Positions 6,797-14,341 of a stretch of DNA of 29,962 nt are shown piece after piece. Position 1 is the stretch's first letter. The number at the start of each line of letters is the position of its first letter. The notes under the pieces were generated by a model. The model was not told the DNA's origin. It saw only the letters and a list, made by a program, of their open reading frames with translations, and did not search any database. This stretch comes from Syntrophomonadaceae bacterium (GTDB lineage: Bacteria; Bacillota; Dethiobacteria; DTU022). The stretch lies in the NCBI GenBank assembly GCA_003553895.1, contig PWFM01000081.1, positions 1-29,962 of the forward strand. Reading direction: 5' to 3'. The position numbers were made by a program, and so were the translations under genes.

Positions 6797-7856
6797 ACTG
6801 GAAATGATTGAAAAAAGATATGCAGAGTTGGAACAGCTGTTAAGCGATCCCAAGGTTATCGAAAAGCGTGAAGAATGGATGAATCTTTCTAAGGAAATGG
6901 CCTCAATTAGCTCAATTGTCGAGCTTTATCGCCGGTTGAAAAAGGTCTACCAGGAAATAGGAGAGGCAGAAGAACTGCTTGCCGAAGGCGAAGATGCGGA
7001 CATGAAAGAATACTTTAAAAAAGAAATTGAGGAACTGAACAGGGAGAAAGAAAAGCTTGAATCCGACTTAAAAGAAGAGCTGCTGCCCAAAGATCCCTAT
7101 GACGATAAAAACGTTTTTATTGAAATAAGGGCCGGCACCGGTGGAGAAGAAGCGGCCCTTTTTGCCGCCGATTTATTAAAAATGTACTCACGTTATGCCG
7201 AACAAAAAAATTACAGGGCGGAAATTGTGGAGTCACACCCTACAGACATCGGTGGGTACAAGGAGGTAATCCTCGGAATTGAAGGAAAAGGCGCCTACAG
7301 CCGTATGAAGTTTGAGAGCGGTGTGCATCGTGTTCAAAGGATTCCCTCGACTGAATCCGGGGGACGGATCCATACTTCCGCCGCCACGGTAGCCGTTCTC
7401 CCGGAGGTTGAAGATGTAGATGTTGAAATAAATCAACAGGATTTACGCATCGATACTTTTTGCGCAACCGGACCAGGCGGACAGAGTGTCAACACGACTC
7501 AGTCTGCTATCCGGATTACCCATCTCCCTACCGGCCTGGTGGTGAGCTGCCAGGATGAGAAATCTCAGCTCCAAAACAAGGAGAAGGCTCTGCGCATTCT
7601 GAGAAGCCGGCTCCTGGATAAATATATTTCCGAACAGACGGCAGAAGTGGCCGAAACCAGAAAAACCATGGTCGGGAGTGGTGATCGCAGCGAAAGGATC
7701 CGTACTTACAATTTTCCGCAAAACAGGGTTACTGACCATCGGATTGGCCTTACTCTGCATAAGCTGGAACTGGTCCTAAACGGGGATATAGATGAGATAA
7801 TAGAAGAGCTGATTGCCAATGAACGGGCTGAGCAGCTGAAAGAAACGGGAGGCTGA
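6786..7856 (+). CDS. prfA: Peptide chain release factor 1
   Basis: RF1 reads UAA and UAG stop codons and triggers peptide release. The 356-residue protein has the GGQ motif (231-233, in GPGGQSVNTTQS), which is the methylated peptidyl-tRNA hydrolysis loop, and the stop-codon recognition tripeptide PST (187-189, in RIPSTESGG), matching the RF1 PxT pattern and not the SPF of RF2. The N-terminal coiled region covers about 1-100 and the usual C-terminal helix ends near KLELVLNGDIDEIIEEL. The residues before GGQ are CATGP where many RF1 have RSSGA or RASGA. AGAGGTGA at 6772-6779 gives the ribosome site inside the previous gene. prmC, its methyltransferase, follows 7 bases later. Confidence 0.97.
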   Translation: MQDKLEMIEKRYAELEQLLSDPKVIEKREEWMNLSKEMASISSIVELYRRLKKVYQEIGEAEELLAEGEDADMKEYFKKEIEELNREKEKLESDLKEELLPKDPYDDKNVFIEIRAGTGGEEAALFAADLLKMYSRYAEQKNYRAEIVESHPTDIGGYKEVILGIEGKGAYSRMKFESGVHRVQRIPSTESGGRIHTSAATVAVLPEVEDVDVEINQQDLRIDTFCATGPGGQSVNTTQSAIRITHLPTGLVVSCQDEKSQLQNKEKALRILRSRLLDKYISEQTAEVAETRKTMVGSGDRSERIRTYNFPQNRVTDHRIGLTLHKLELVLNGDIDEIIEELIANERAEQLKETGG

Positions 7857-7863
7857 AAAGCCC

Positions 7864-8751
7864 TTGGTGATTAAAAAGACGATTAAAGAAGCTCTGCGGG
7901 GAGCTTCTTTTTGCTTACAGGAGGCTGGTATTGAGCGGCCTCACAAAGAAGCGGAGTACCTCCTGACCCGGATCATGAAGACAGATCGCCTGCGCCTGTT
8001 TCTGAGTCGGGAAGAATTAATATCTCCGGAAATTGTTGGTGTTTTTCAAGATGCAGTAGAGCGCAGATGCCGAAAAGAACCTGCTGCTTACATTGCCGGA
8101 GAAAAATATTTTTATGGAAACCGGTTTATTGTTAACCGGGATGTTTTGATTCCTAGGCCGGAAACTGAACTGCTGGTTGACTGTGCTGTAAACTGGCCAG
8201 GCCGGCAGGGCAGCAATTCCGGCCGCCCTATATCCTGCGTTGACCTGGGAACCGGCAGCGGAGTCCTTGCCGTAACCCTGGCTCTCCTGATGCCCGGCAT
8301 GAAAATGTGGGCGGTAGATTGTTCTGAAGCTGCTCTAAAAATTGCCCGGTTAAATGCTGCGGAACATGGTGTCCTGGACCGGATTTGTTTCCTTCAAGGC
8401 AATTACTTCAATGCGTTTGATAACGCTGGTTTAAAACTCAGATTTAATATTGTGGTTGCCAACCCGCCTTACCTGGCTATAAAAGAACTGCAACAATTAC
8501 CCGCTGGAGTAAGGGATTATGAACCGATCCGGGCGCTTGACGGCGGGAAAGACGGGCTGGAAGGATACCGTCTTATTCTGGCCCGGTTGGGTGATTATAT
8601 GGCAGCGCCGGGTGTGCTCTTGATGGAGGTTGGCGCCGGTCAAAAAGATGAAGTGGAGAGGCTCTGCTCTGATACCGGGCTTTTCAGTTTCATAAACTGG
8701 CACAGCGACCTGAACGGTTGGCCGCGAGTTATAGAAGGGTTTATCTCTTAA
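7864..8751 (+). CDS. prmC: Release factor glutamine methyltransferase PrmC
   Basis: The 295-residue SAM-dependent enzyme N5-methylates the glutamine of the GGQ motif in RF1 and RF2. The N-terminal helical PrmC domain covers about 5-75. The methyltransferase domain has DLGTGSG (127-133) for SAM and the catalytic NPPY (200-203). The signature IPRPETELLV lies at 96-105. The start is TTG 7864 or GTG 7867; both follow GGGAGG at 7847-7852, and TTG has the better spacing. It lies directly after prfA, the normal arrangement. It is probably the last gene of the DUF1385-prfA-prmC unit, since the next gene is convergent. Confidence 0.95.
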   Translation: MVIKKTIKEALRGASFCLQEAGIERPHKEAEYLLTRIMKTDRLRLFLSREELISPEIVGVFQDAVERRCRKEPAAYIAGEKYFYGNRFIVNRDVLIPRPETELLVDCAVNWPGRQGSNSGRPISCVDLGTGSGVLAVTLALLMPGMKMWAVDCSEAALKIARLNAAEHGVLDRICFLQGNYFNAFDNAGLKLRFNIVVANPPYLAIKELQQLPAGVRDYEPIRALDGGKDGLEGYRLILARLGDYMAAPGVLLMEVGAGQKDEVERLCSDTGLFSFINWHSDLNGWPRVIEGFIS

Positions 8752-8883
8752 TAACTTTTTAATGTCTGGACCGGAAGGGGCCAGATCATTTGCAGCGAGG
8801 CATTGCTTTATGCGTCGCCGTCGGCTCATGCAACTCAACGCCTGCTCTCTTTCATAACAGATCAGAACGGCAGTAGTTTTAAG

Positions 8884-8904
8884 AATAATAGTCCCGCTAT
8901 TATT
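8884..8904. repeat. Perfect 8-bp hairpin between convergent prmC and nikR
   Basis: AATAATAG (8884-8891) and CTATTATT (8897-8904) form a perfect stem with a 5-base loop in the 161-base gap between convergent genes. The stem is AT-rich and no T-run follows on either strand, so it is not a standard terminator, though it could mark a transcript end. A weaker hairpin (TCTGG...CCAGA) sits just after the prmC stop. Confidence 0.4.
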
Positions 8905-8912
8905 GGTGCAGC

Positions 8913-9332
8913 CTAGTTAAGTCTTTTGCCGGTTGAAGTGATGGTCAGTTTTCCGTGCTTGACCCCTTTAACCCCGATTAGCCTTCCGGCCAGCTCCCTG
9001 GCTTCACCGGCCTTGCCTTTGATGACCATAACTTCCAGGCAATGATCATGTTCCAGGTGTACGTGCATGACAGAAATAATCATTTCATGGTGGTCATGCT
9101 GCAGCTCCAGAAGCATGTCGCTCAGGCCGCGGACGTGGTGATCGTAAATTATGGTAACTGTGCCGGCGACTTCCTCGTCTTCTTGTGACCACTCCAGTTC
9201 AACCAGCTGCGCCCGGACCAGATCCCGGATTGCTTCTGAACGGTTCGGGTAACCGTGCTTTACAATTTCCTGGTCCAGACGTTCCAGCAAGTCTTTTTCC
9301 ATGGATATTCCAAAACGAATTAGTTCAGACAA
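8913..9332 (-). CDS. nikR: NikR-type nickel-responsive transcriptional regulator
   Basis: The 139-residue protein combines an N-terminal ribbon-helix-helix DNA-binding domain (SELIRFGISMEKDLLERLD, then NRSEAIRDLVR) with a C-terminal ACT-like nickel-sensing domain. The nickel ligands of Escherichia coli NikR are all in place by spacing: His79, His90, His92 and Cys98 (in HVHLEHDHC). It should bind DNA when nickel is plentiful. Translation most likely starts at a TTG, since GGAGGTG (9341-9347 on the plus strand) lies 8 bases upstream of it; an ATG 42 bases further out lies at about the transcription start. A TATAAT -10 box lies at 9363-9368. No nickel transporter gene adjoins it. The window does contain a nickel-dependent enzyme gene, larA. 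Confidence 0.92.
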   Translation of the reverse strand: MSELIRFGISMEKDLLERLDQEIVKHGYPNRSEAIRDLVRAQLVELEWSQEDEEVAGTVTIIYDHHVRGLSDMLLELQHDHHEMIISVMHVHLEHDHCLEVMVIKGKAGEARELAGRLIGVKGVKHGKLTITSTGKRLN

Positions 9333-9362
9333 CCGGTTAACACCTCCGAAAAATTTGTTCTG

Positions 9363-9368
9363 ATTATA
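9363..9368 (-). promoter_or_regulatory. -10 box of the nikR promoter
   Basis: ATTATA on the plus strand reads TATAAT on the minus strand, about 30 bases before the chosen nikR start. No good -35 box is seen at 16-18 bases spacing, so only the -10 is asserted. Confidence 0.5.
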
Positions 9369-9459
9369 ACACAATAAAACAAGGAAAAGTTGAGTTTATG
9401 CAGAATACTTCCCTTCAGGTCCTTTTGTTGCTTGTATTTCAGTCAGTACAAAGGTTTTA

Positions 9460-9486
9460 CCCTTGTGGGGGCTTCAATTGCAAGGG
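9460..9486. promoter_or_regulatory. Inverted repeat CCCTTG-N15-CAAGGG between nikR and the phosphate transporter
   Basis: CCCTTG (9460-9465) and CAAGGG (9481-9486) are inverted repeats with 15 bases between them, located between the divergent promoters. The two-half-site, long-spacer layout resembles NikR operators such as the E. coli 6-N16-6 site, although the half-site sequence differs. It ends 24 bases before the -35 box of the plus-strand gene. Confidence 0.3.
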
Positions 9487-9510
9487 AAGGTCCCGAAAGG
9501 ATCTATTCGT

Positions 9511-9539
9511 TTGAAATAGCATTACTCCTGATTTATAAT
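9511..9539 (+). promoter_or_regulatory. Sigma-A type promoter of the Na+/phosphate transporter gene
   Basis: TTGAAA (9511-9516), a 17-base spacer and a perfect TATAAT (9534-9539). The expected start near 9546 leaves a leader of about 50 bases before the TTG start codon. Confidence 0.8.
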
Positions 9540-9594
9540 AATTGAAGCAGTAGGCATAGTGACTTAGAATTCAGCTCCTCCGGGAGGTCAGGCA

Positions 9595-11196
9595 TTGTTC
9601 TGGGAAATTGCCTTTACTACGCTGGGCGGCTTGGGCCTGTTTTTATTTGGCATACAAATCATGGCTTCCGGGATGCAGAAGGCGGCAGGAGATCGTTTTC
9701 GAAGAATCCTGGAAGTCCTGACTAACAAACCTGTTATCGGTGTTTTAACCGGTATCCTGGTGACGATCCTGGTCCAAAGCAGCAGCACTGCAAGTGTTAT
9801 GGTTGTCGGTTTTGCCAATGCCGGCTTGATGAACCTTTCCCAGGCGATCAGTGTAATCATTGGGGCCAATGTGGGAACTACGGTTACCGCTCAACTGGTT
9901 TCTTTCGAAATATGGGTTATTGCCCTTCCTGCAATCGGCATAGGTTCGCTCCTTAATTTTTTCGGCCGGCGTCGTTTTCAACGTTACCTCGGACAGACGG
10001 TGTTGGGTCTTGGCCTCCTGTTTCTGGGTATGATTACCATGTCTGAGGGCATGAGTCCTCTGCGCGAACTGGATGCTTTTTACCGGATGCTTCTTCAATT
10101 CAGCACCTATCCTGTTTTAGGGATCCTGGCCGGAGCCATCTTTACCGCTTTGATTCAAAGCAGCAGCGCCGCTACCGGTGTGATTATTGCCCTGACAGTA
10201 CAGGATTTGATCCCCTTTGATGCAGCGGTTCCCCTTATATTAGGCACAAACGTAGGCACCAGCATTACAGCCATCCTGGCCGGCATTGGGGCCAATGTTG
10301 CGGCGCGTCGGGCAGCCGCGGCCCATGTTGTATTCAATGTGGTCGGAGTCATCCTGATCCTAATTTTCCTGGGCCCATTTACCAGTGTGATTGTAGAGAC
10401 AGCCGAGACAGTACCCAGGCAGGTGGCCAATACCCATACTGCGTTCAACGTATTTAATACCCTGGTATTTCTTGTTTTCCTGAAGTATTTTAACCGCTTG
10501 ATATGTTATATTATACCCGGCGAAGATGAGAAAATGGACTTTGGTCCAAAGTATCTCGATGCAAGGATAATGAAAACTCCTGCCGTGGCCATCGGAGGAG
10601 CCAAGCAGGAGCTGCTGCGCATGGCCGGTATTGCCCGGGAAATGTTGGATGAGTCGGTCCAGGTATTTCTCAACAAGGATCTGAAGAAGATAAAGCATAT
10701 CGATCAGATGGAGGAATTGATCGACGGCCTGGAAAAGGAGATTAACGTTTATCTATCTGAACTTTCCCAGCACTCGATGTCTCAGCAGCAAACTAAAATG
10801 ATCGGTAACCTGATGTCGGCGGCAAACGACCTGGAAAGGATTGGGGATCATTCAGAAAATATCATGCAGTTGGGTGAAATGAAAACAGAAGAGAGGCTCC
10901 CCTTTACCAATGTGGCCCAGGAAGAAATACGATCGTTCAGTTCCCGGATTGCTTCCATGCTTAACAGGGCGGTAATCGCTTTTGAACAGGCAGACAAGGA
11001 TCTGGCTGCGGAGGTGGTGGCTGAAGACGACGAGATAGACGAACAAGAAAAAGTGTTGCGCAATAAACATATCGACCGCATCAATACAAAACAATGCCAT
11101 CCCGCGGCGGGTGTTATTTACCTCGATCTGCTCAGTAATCTTGAAAGGGTGGCCGATCACGCCAAGAATATTGCCGAGCTGGTTCTGGAAGAATAA
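9595..11196 (+). CDS. Na+/phosphate cotransporter family protein with PhoU-like domain
   Basis: This 533-residue membrane protein of the NptA/YjbB type probably moves phosphate with Na+ (import or export is not decided by sequence). Two Na_Pi_cotrans repeats carry the hallmark QSSS motifs at 61-64 (VQSSSTASVM) and 188-191 (IQSSSAATGV), each followed by GANVGTT or GTNVGTS. The membrane part ends near residue 308. A helical PhoU-like cytoplasmic domain fills about 335-533. The start is TTG with GGGAGG 7 bases upstream. It sits divergently from nikR behind its own promoter and 28 bases before tsaC. The Na+ preference agrees with the Na+-type ATPase later in the window, but the ion is inferred from the family. 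Confidence 0.88.
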   Translation: MFWEIAFTTLGGLGLFLFGIQIMASGMQKAAGDRFRRILEVLTNKPVIGVLTGILVTILVQSSSTASVMVVGFANAGLMNLSQAISVIIGANVGTTVTAQLVSFEIWVIALPAIGIGSLLNFFGRRRFQRYLGQTVLGLGLLFLGMITMSEGMSPLRELDAFYRMLLQFSTYPVLGILAGAIFTALIQSSSAATGVIIALTVQDLIPFDAAVPLILGTNVGTSITAILAGIGANVAARRAAAAHVVFNVVGVILILIFLGPFTSVIVETAETVPRQVANTHTAFNVFNTLVFLVFLKYFNRLICYIIPGEDEKMDFGPKYLDARIMKTPAVAIGGAKQELLRMAGIAREMLDESVQVFLNKDLKKIKHIDQMEELIDGLEKEINVYLSELSQHSMSQQQTKMIGNLMSAANDLERIGDHSENIMQLGEMKTEERLPFTNVAQEEIRSFSSRIASMLNRAVIAFEQADKDLAAEVVAEDDEIDEQEKVLRNKHIDRINTKQCHPAAGVIYLDLLSNLERVADHAKNIAELVLEE

Positions 11197-11224
11197 TCAT
11201 CGCCCGGAAAGTAGATGAAGTTTT

Positions 11225-12259
11225 ATGCCTCCTTTAACCAAAGGCACTTTGTTGCTCATGGAAGATCAACCTTCCCTCGAAAAAGCTGCCCAAATCATCA
11301 ACAAAGGCGGGTTGGTTGCTTTCCCCACCGAAACTGTTTACGGTTTGGGGGCCGCTGCAACCGATGAAGACGCTGTGGCCGGTATTTACAAAGCCAAGGG
11401 CCGTCCTGCGGACAATCCTCTGATTGTCCATCTTTCCGGCCCCGGTCAGCTTGAAAATGTCGCCCGGGATATAACGAAAAAAGTTTATAAGCTTACGGAC
11501 CGGTTCTGGCCTGGGCCGTTAAGCCTGGTTTTGCCCCGTTCTGAAAAGATACCGGACCTGGTCTCGGCCGGATTGCCTTCAGTTGCGGTGCGTATGCCCG
11601 ATCACCGGACTGCCCTTGATTTTATCCGCTTATCCGGGGTGCCCATTGCCGCGCCCAGCGCTAACCGTTCCGGGCGGCCAAGCCCAACAACCTACCGGCA
11701 TGTGCTGGAAGATCTTACCGGCCGGATTGATGCTGTAATAAAAAGCTCGCCCTGCAAGGTTGGTCTCGAGTCCACGGTTCTTGACATGACCGGAGAGGTT
11801 CCGGTAATTTTAAGGCCGGGAGGTGTTTCCAGGGAAGAGCTTGAAGAGGTAATGGGCTGTACCGTAGATGTGGCCGGGGCCAGGGGGCAATTCGTACGTC
11901 CTCTTTCGCCCGGAATGAAATACCGCCACTATTCGCCCCGGGCGAAATTGTTCTTAATTACCGGGCCATCTGCGTCACGATTTCCTGTTATTAAGGCTTT
12001 GACGAAACATTACCGGAACCTTGGTTTTACTGTTGGATACCTGAATACTTCTTTAAAGGGCAGCTTAAATCAGGGAACTGATCCGGCATGTTTTGCAGCC
12101 GCATTATATAAATCGCTGCGCCGCATGGATCGCCAGGGGGTGGATATAATCCTGGCTGAAGAAATTGATGCGGCCGGTATTGGCCTGGCTGTGATGAACC
12201 GTTTAAAAAAAGCTGCTGCGAGAACACTGCGGGTGCAGCCTGGAAAACCTAAAGCTTGA
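11225..12259 (+). CDS. tsaC: Threonylcarbamoyl-AMP synthase (Sua5/YrdC/YwlC)
   Basis: The enzyme makes L-threonylcarbamoyladenylate from threonine, bicarbonate and ATP for the t6A37 modification of ANN-decoding tRNAs. At 344 residues it is the long Sua5 form: a YrdC domain (about 16-205) with FPTETVYGLG (33-42), KAKGRPADNPL (56-66) and APSANRSGRPSPT (143-155), the linker SPGMKYRHYSP (228-238), and a C-terminal Sua5 domain to the end. The ATG at 11225 has no good ribosome site, so the true start is slightly uncertain; the sequence from residue 5 on aligns with the family start. It is followed by ywlE and rpiB, the same order as ywlC-ywlE-ywlF in Bacillus subtilis. Confidence 0.93.
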   Translation: MPPLTKGTLLLMEDQPSLEKAAQIINKGGLVAFPTETVYGLGAAATDEDAVAGIYKAKGRPADNPLIVHLSGPGQLENVARDITKKVYKLTDRFWPGPLSLVLPRSEKIPDLVSAGLPSVAVRMPDHRTALDFIRLSGVPIAAPSANRSGRPSPTTYRHVLEDLTGRIDAVIKSSPCKVGLESTVLDMTGEVPVILRPGGVSREELEEVMGCTVDVAGARGQFVRPLSPGMKYRHYSPRAKLFLITGPSASRFPVIKALTKHYRNLGFTVGYLNTSLKGSLNQGTDPACFAAALYKSLRRMDRQGVDIILAEEIDAAGIGLAVMNRLKKAAARTLRVQPGKPKA

Positions 12260-12276
12260 TCACAGGGGGATTGGAT

Positions 12277-12768
12277 TTGTTAAAAATATTATTTGTCTGC
12301 ACCGGAAATACCTGCCGCAGCCCGATGGCCGAAGCGCTGTTCAACAATGACCCCGTTCTGGAGCATCTGCCTTACAAGGTTGTTGCTTCATCTGCAGGCA
12401 TATCCGCAGTAAAAGGTGAGAAGGCCTCCCTGCAAGCCCGCCGGCTCTTGCGCGAGGAAGGCATAACGGATCTGGAAAAACATTTTTCCAGGTCAGTCAC
12501 AAAGGAAATTGTAGATGACGCTGATATTATCCTGGTTATGACCGGGGAGCAGCTGCAGGGTTTAACCGCCCCTTTCCCCCACCTGTCAGCTAAAACGTTT
12601 ACCCTGAAGGGTTTTGTCTCTCTTGATCGAGAGAATCCCGATATTGGTGATCCCCTGGGCGGCGATCTGGAAAAATATCGCGAAGTGTTGGAGGAAATCA
12701 GGTCCTGCATCAAGAAAGTAATGGTCAAGTTAATGAAAGGCAGGGAGAGGAAAGGATGTGGGGAATGA
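12277..12768 (+). CDS. ywlE: Low-molecular-weight phosphatase, probable protein arginine phosphatase YwlE
   Basis: This 163-residue phosphatase has the P-loop CTGNTCRS (8-15), i.e. CX5R with nucleophile Cys8 and Arg14. The general-acid Asp is in IGDPLGGD. The Thr at position 12 (CxxxT) is the residue that tunes YwlE toward phospho-arginine; tyrosine phosphatases of this fold usually have Ile there (CLGNICRS). I therefore predict removal of phosphate from arginine in McsB-marked proteins. TTG 12277 was chosen because AGGGGG lies 7 bases upstream; an in-frame TTG 21 bases earlier overlaps the tsaC stop and lacks a site. The last 13 bases overlap rpiB. Confidence 0.88.
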   Translation: MLKILFVCTGNTCRSPMAEALFNNDPVLEHLPYKVVASSAGISAVKGEKASLQARRLLREEGITDLEKHFSRSVTKEIVDDADIILVMTGEQLQGLTAPFPHLSAKTFTLKGFVSLDRENPDIGDPLGGDLEKYREVLEEIRSCIKKVMVKLMKGRERKGCGE

Positions 12769-13232
12769 AGATAGCGCTGGGGAGCGATCATGCCGGGTTT
12801 CGCTTGAAAGAGCATATCCGTGATCATGTCGAATCCTCGTCTCATACCTGTAAAGATTTTGGAGTTTTTTCCGAAGCAAGCGCCGATTATCCGGATATTG
12901 CCGCCTTTGTTACCGCTGCAGTTCAATCCGGCGAATATGATTGCGGCATTTTGATTTGCGGGACCGGGATCGGCATGTCCATTGCGGCTAACAAGAATAC
13001 CGGGATCAGGGCGGCCCTTTGCGGGCAGGGTTACTCTGCCAAGTGCGCCAGGGAACATAACGATGCCAATATCCTGGCTATGGGTTCAAGAGTAATCGGT
13101 CCCGGTTTGGCCTTAGAGATACTCGATCTTTTTTTAAGCACTCCTTTTGCCGGAGGCAGGCACGAAAACTGGCTCCATAAAATTCAGGAACTTGAAGCTG
13201 GCAATGCGAGAACCCGGCCCAGTCAGGATTAA
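12756..13232 (+). CDS. rpiB: Ribose-5-phosphate isomerase B
   Basis: This enzyme interconverts ribose 5-phosphate and ribulose 5-phosphate in the pentose phosphate pathway. The 158-residue RpiB/LacAB protein has GSDHAGF (9-15), the catalytic Cys68 in CGTGIGMSIAANK (68-80), and the HNDAN block (101-105) followed by MGSRVIG. ATG 12756 has GGGAGAGG 5 bases upstream; ATG 12765 would give an ATGA overlap with the ywlE stop and a start at MKIALGSDHAG, which is equally typical for the family. It is translationally coupled to ywlE either way. Confidence 0.95.
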   Translation: MWGMKIALGSDHAGFRLKEHIRDHVESSSHTCKDFGVFSEASADYPDIAAFVTAAVQSGEYDCGILICGTGIGMSIAANKNTGIRAALCGQGYSAKCAREHNDANILAMGSRVIGPGLALEILDLFLSTPFAGGRHENWLHKIQELEAGNARTRPSQD

Positions 13233-13344
13233 TTATTTTCGGAGAGAATTTAGCAAAAAACTGGGGATTAATATTGAAAAAATAGAGTGGATATCCATTA
13301 AACCAGGTTGAACCTTTTCAACTGCTGGAGACCGGAGGGTTTGA

Positions 13345-13791
13345 TTGATAGAACGGCCTGATTGGGATCACTATTTTATGCGAATCGCTTCTGTAGTTTC
13401 CTCTCGTTCAACCTGTATGAGACGGCAGGTAGGAGCATTGCTGGTTTTGAACAAAAGGATCCTGGCCACCGGCTATAACGGGGCCCCGGCAGGCCTTACT
13501 CACTGCGGGGAGATCGGTTGTCTGCGCCAGGAGATGCAAGTTCCGTCCGGCGAACGCCATGAGTTATGTCGCGGCCTCCATGCCGAGCAAAATGCTATCA
13601 TCCAGGCCGCCGTCCATGGAGTGGCCATTAAGGATGCGGTATTATACTGCACCCACTACCCCTGTGCTGTTTGTGCCAAGATGCTGGTTAATGCCGGTGT
13701 GTCATCCCTTGCTCTGGCAGAGAACTATCCCGATACTCTGGCTAAAAAAATTTTTTCTGAAGCTGGTATTGGCATTAAATTTATTGTATAA
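13345..13791 (+). CDS. comEB: dCMP deaminase family protein (ComEB-like)
   Basis: This zinc-dependent cytidine/deoxycytidylate deaminase probably converts dCMP to dUMP for thymidylate synthesis. The 148-residue protein has the catalytic HAE (79-81, in GLHAEQNAII) and the zinc-binding PCAVC (106-110). STCMRRQVGALLV (22-34) and GYNGAPAGLTHC (43-54) are typical of the dCMP deaminase branch. The start is TTG with GGAGGG 5 bases upstream. The preceding 112 bases hold the palindrome TGGATATCCA (13288-13297) and a GTTGAA-CCTT-TTCAAC hairpin (13307-13322), but no clear terminator. In many Clostridia this gene lies between rpiB and the ATP synthase operon, as here. Confidence 0.92.
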   Translation: MIERPDWDHYFMRIASVVSSRSTCMRRQVGALLVLNKRILATGYNGAPAGLTHCGEIGCLRQEMQVPSGERHELCRGLHAEQNAIIQAAVHGVAIKDAVLYCTHYPCAVCAKMLVNAGVSSLALAENYPDTLAKKIFSEAGIGIKFIV

Positions 13792-14014
13792 TATTTGCTG
13801 AACGTTAATTGTTTCATGTTTAAAATGTCTGTTATTTTGACACAAGTAGACATCTGATTTCTATGTTTAAATAAGATAAGTGAAAATAATAACTTATACC
13901 CTTTATTGCAGAAGGTTTAAAGCAAGGAGCCAAGAATATCAGGCTCGAAAGTTTTAACTGTTGGAGGAACAGCTCCGGTACAAGCACCAATAAAGTGACA
14001 GGGGGTGAAGTGCA
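13792..14014 (+). promoter_or_regulatory. Leader and probable promoter region of the V-ATPase operon
   Basis: This gap of 223 bases contains a perfect -35 box TTGACA (13837-13842) with weak -10 candidates (TATGTT at 13862-13867, spacing 19). An inverted repeat ATGTCT (13825-13830) / AGACAT (13848-13853) brackets the -35 box and could be an operator. Downstream, GAGCC/GGCTC (13927-13931, 13942-13946) and CTGTT/AACAG around a GGAGG loop can form short stems. No known riboswitch was recognised. Confidence 0.35.
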
Positions 14015-14341
14015 ATGACTGTGGAAATGGTTAAGTCAATAAAAGAAGCCGAAAACAGGGCTGAAGAAATCATCCGGGAAGCCCGCCAGGAAGGAAAGAA
14101 GGTTCAAAAAGACGCCCAGCGCAGGGCTGAAGAGCTCATGGAAAAAACCGTGATCGAAGCGGAAGAAGAAGCCGGGAATTTAATGAAAAAGGCTGAAGAA
14201 GAAGCCAGGTCCGAATCAGAGCCGCTTGTAAATGAACGTGAGGAAGAAATAAAGCACTTGAAAGAAAAAGCGGCAGAGCGCATGCCGGAAGCTGTAGCCC
14301 TGATCAAAAACAAGGTTGTGAAAACTGATGCCGATTATTGA
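14015..14341 (+). CDS. V/A-type ATPase peripheral stalk subunit H (NtpF/AhaH-like)
   Basis: This 108-residue, highly charged coiled-coil protein is rich in Glu, Lys, Arg and Ala over nearly its whole length (about 5-95). Together with its position before subunit I, this marks it as the peripheral-stalk subunit called H, G or NtpF in different species. It should pair with subunit E to form the stator linking the A3B3 head to subunit I. AGGGGGTGA at 14000-14008 serves the ATG. The 3' end overlaps subunit I by 14 bases. Low-complexity sequence means the call depends on context. Confidence 0.85.
   Translation: MTVEMVKSIKEAENRAEEIIREARQEGKKVQKDAQRRAEELMEKTVIEAEEEAGNLMKKAEEEARSESEPLVNEREEEIKHLKEKAAERMPEAVALIKNKVVKTDADY

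Noticed and set aside
8884..8904. Terminator shared by prmC and nikR
   Set aside because: The stem is perfect but AT-only apart from one pair, and no T-run follows on either strand, so it is listed only as a hairpin.
12372..13058. Open frame of 228 codons on the minus strand over ywlE and rpiB
   Set aside because: Both sense genes are well supported; the antisense frame has no family features.
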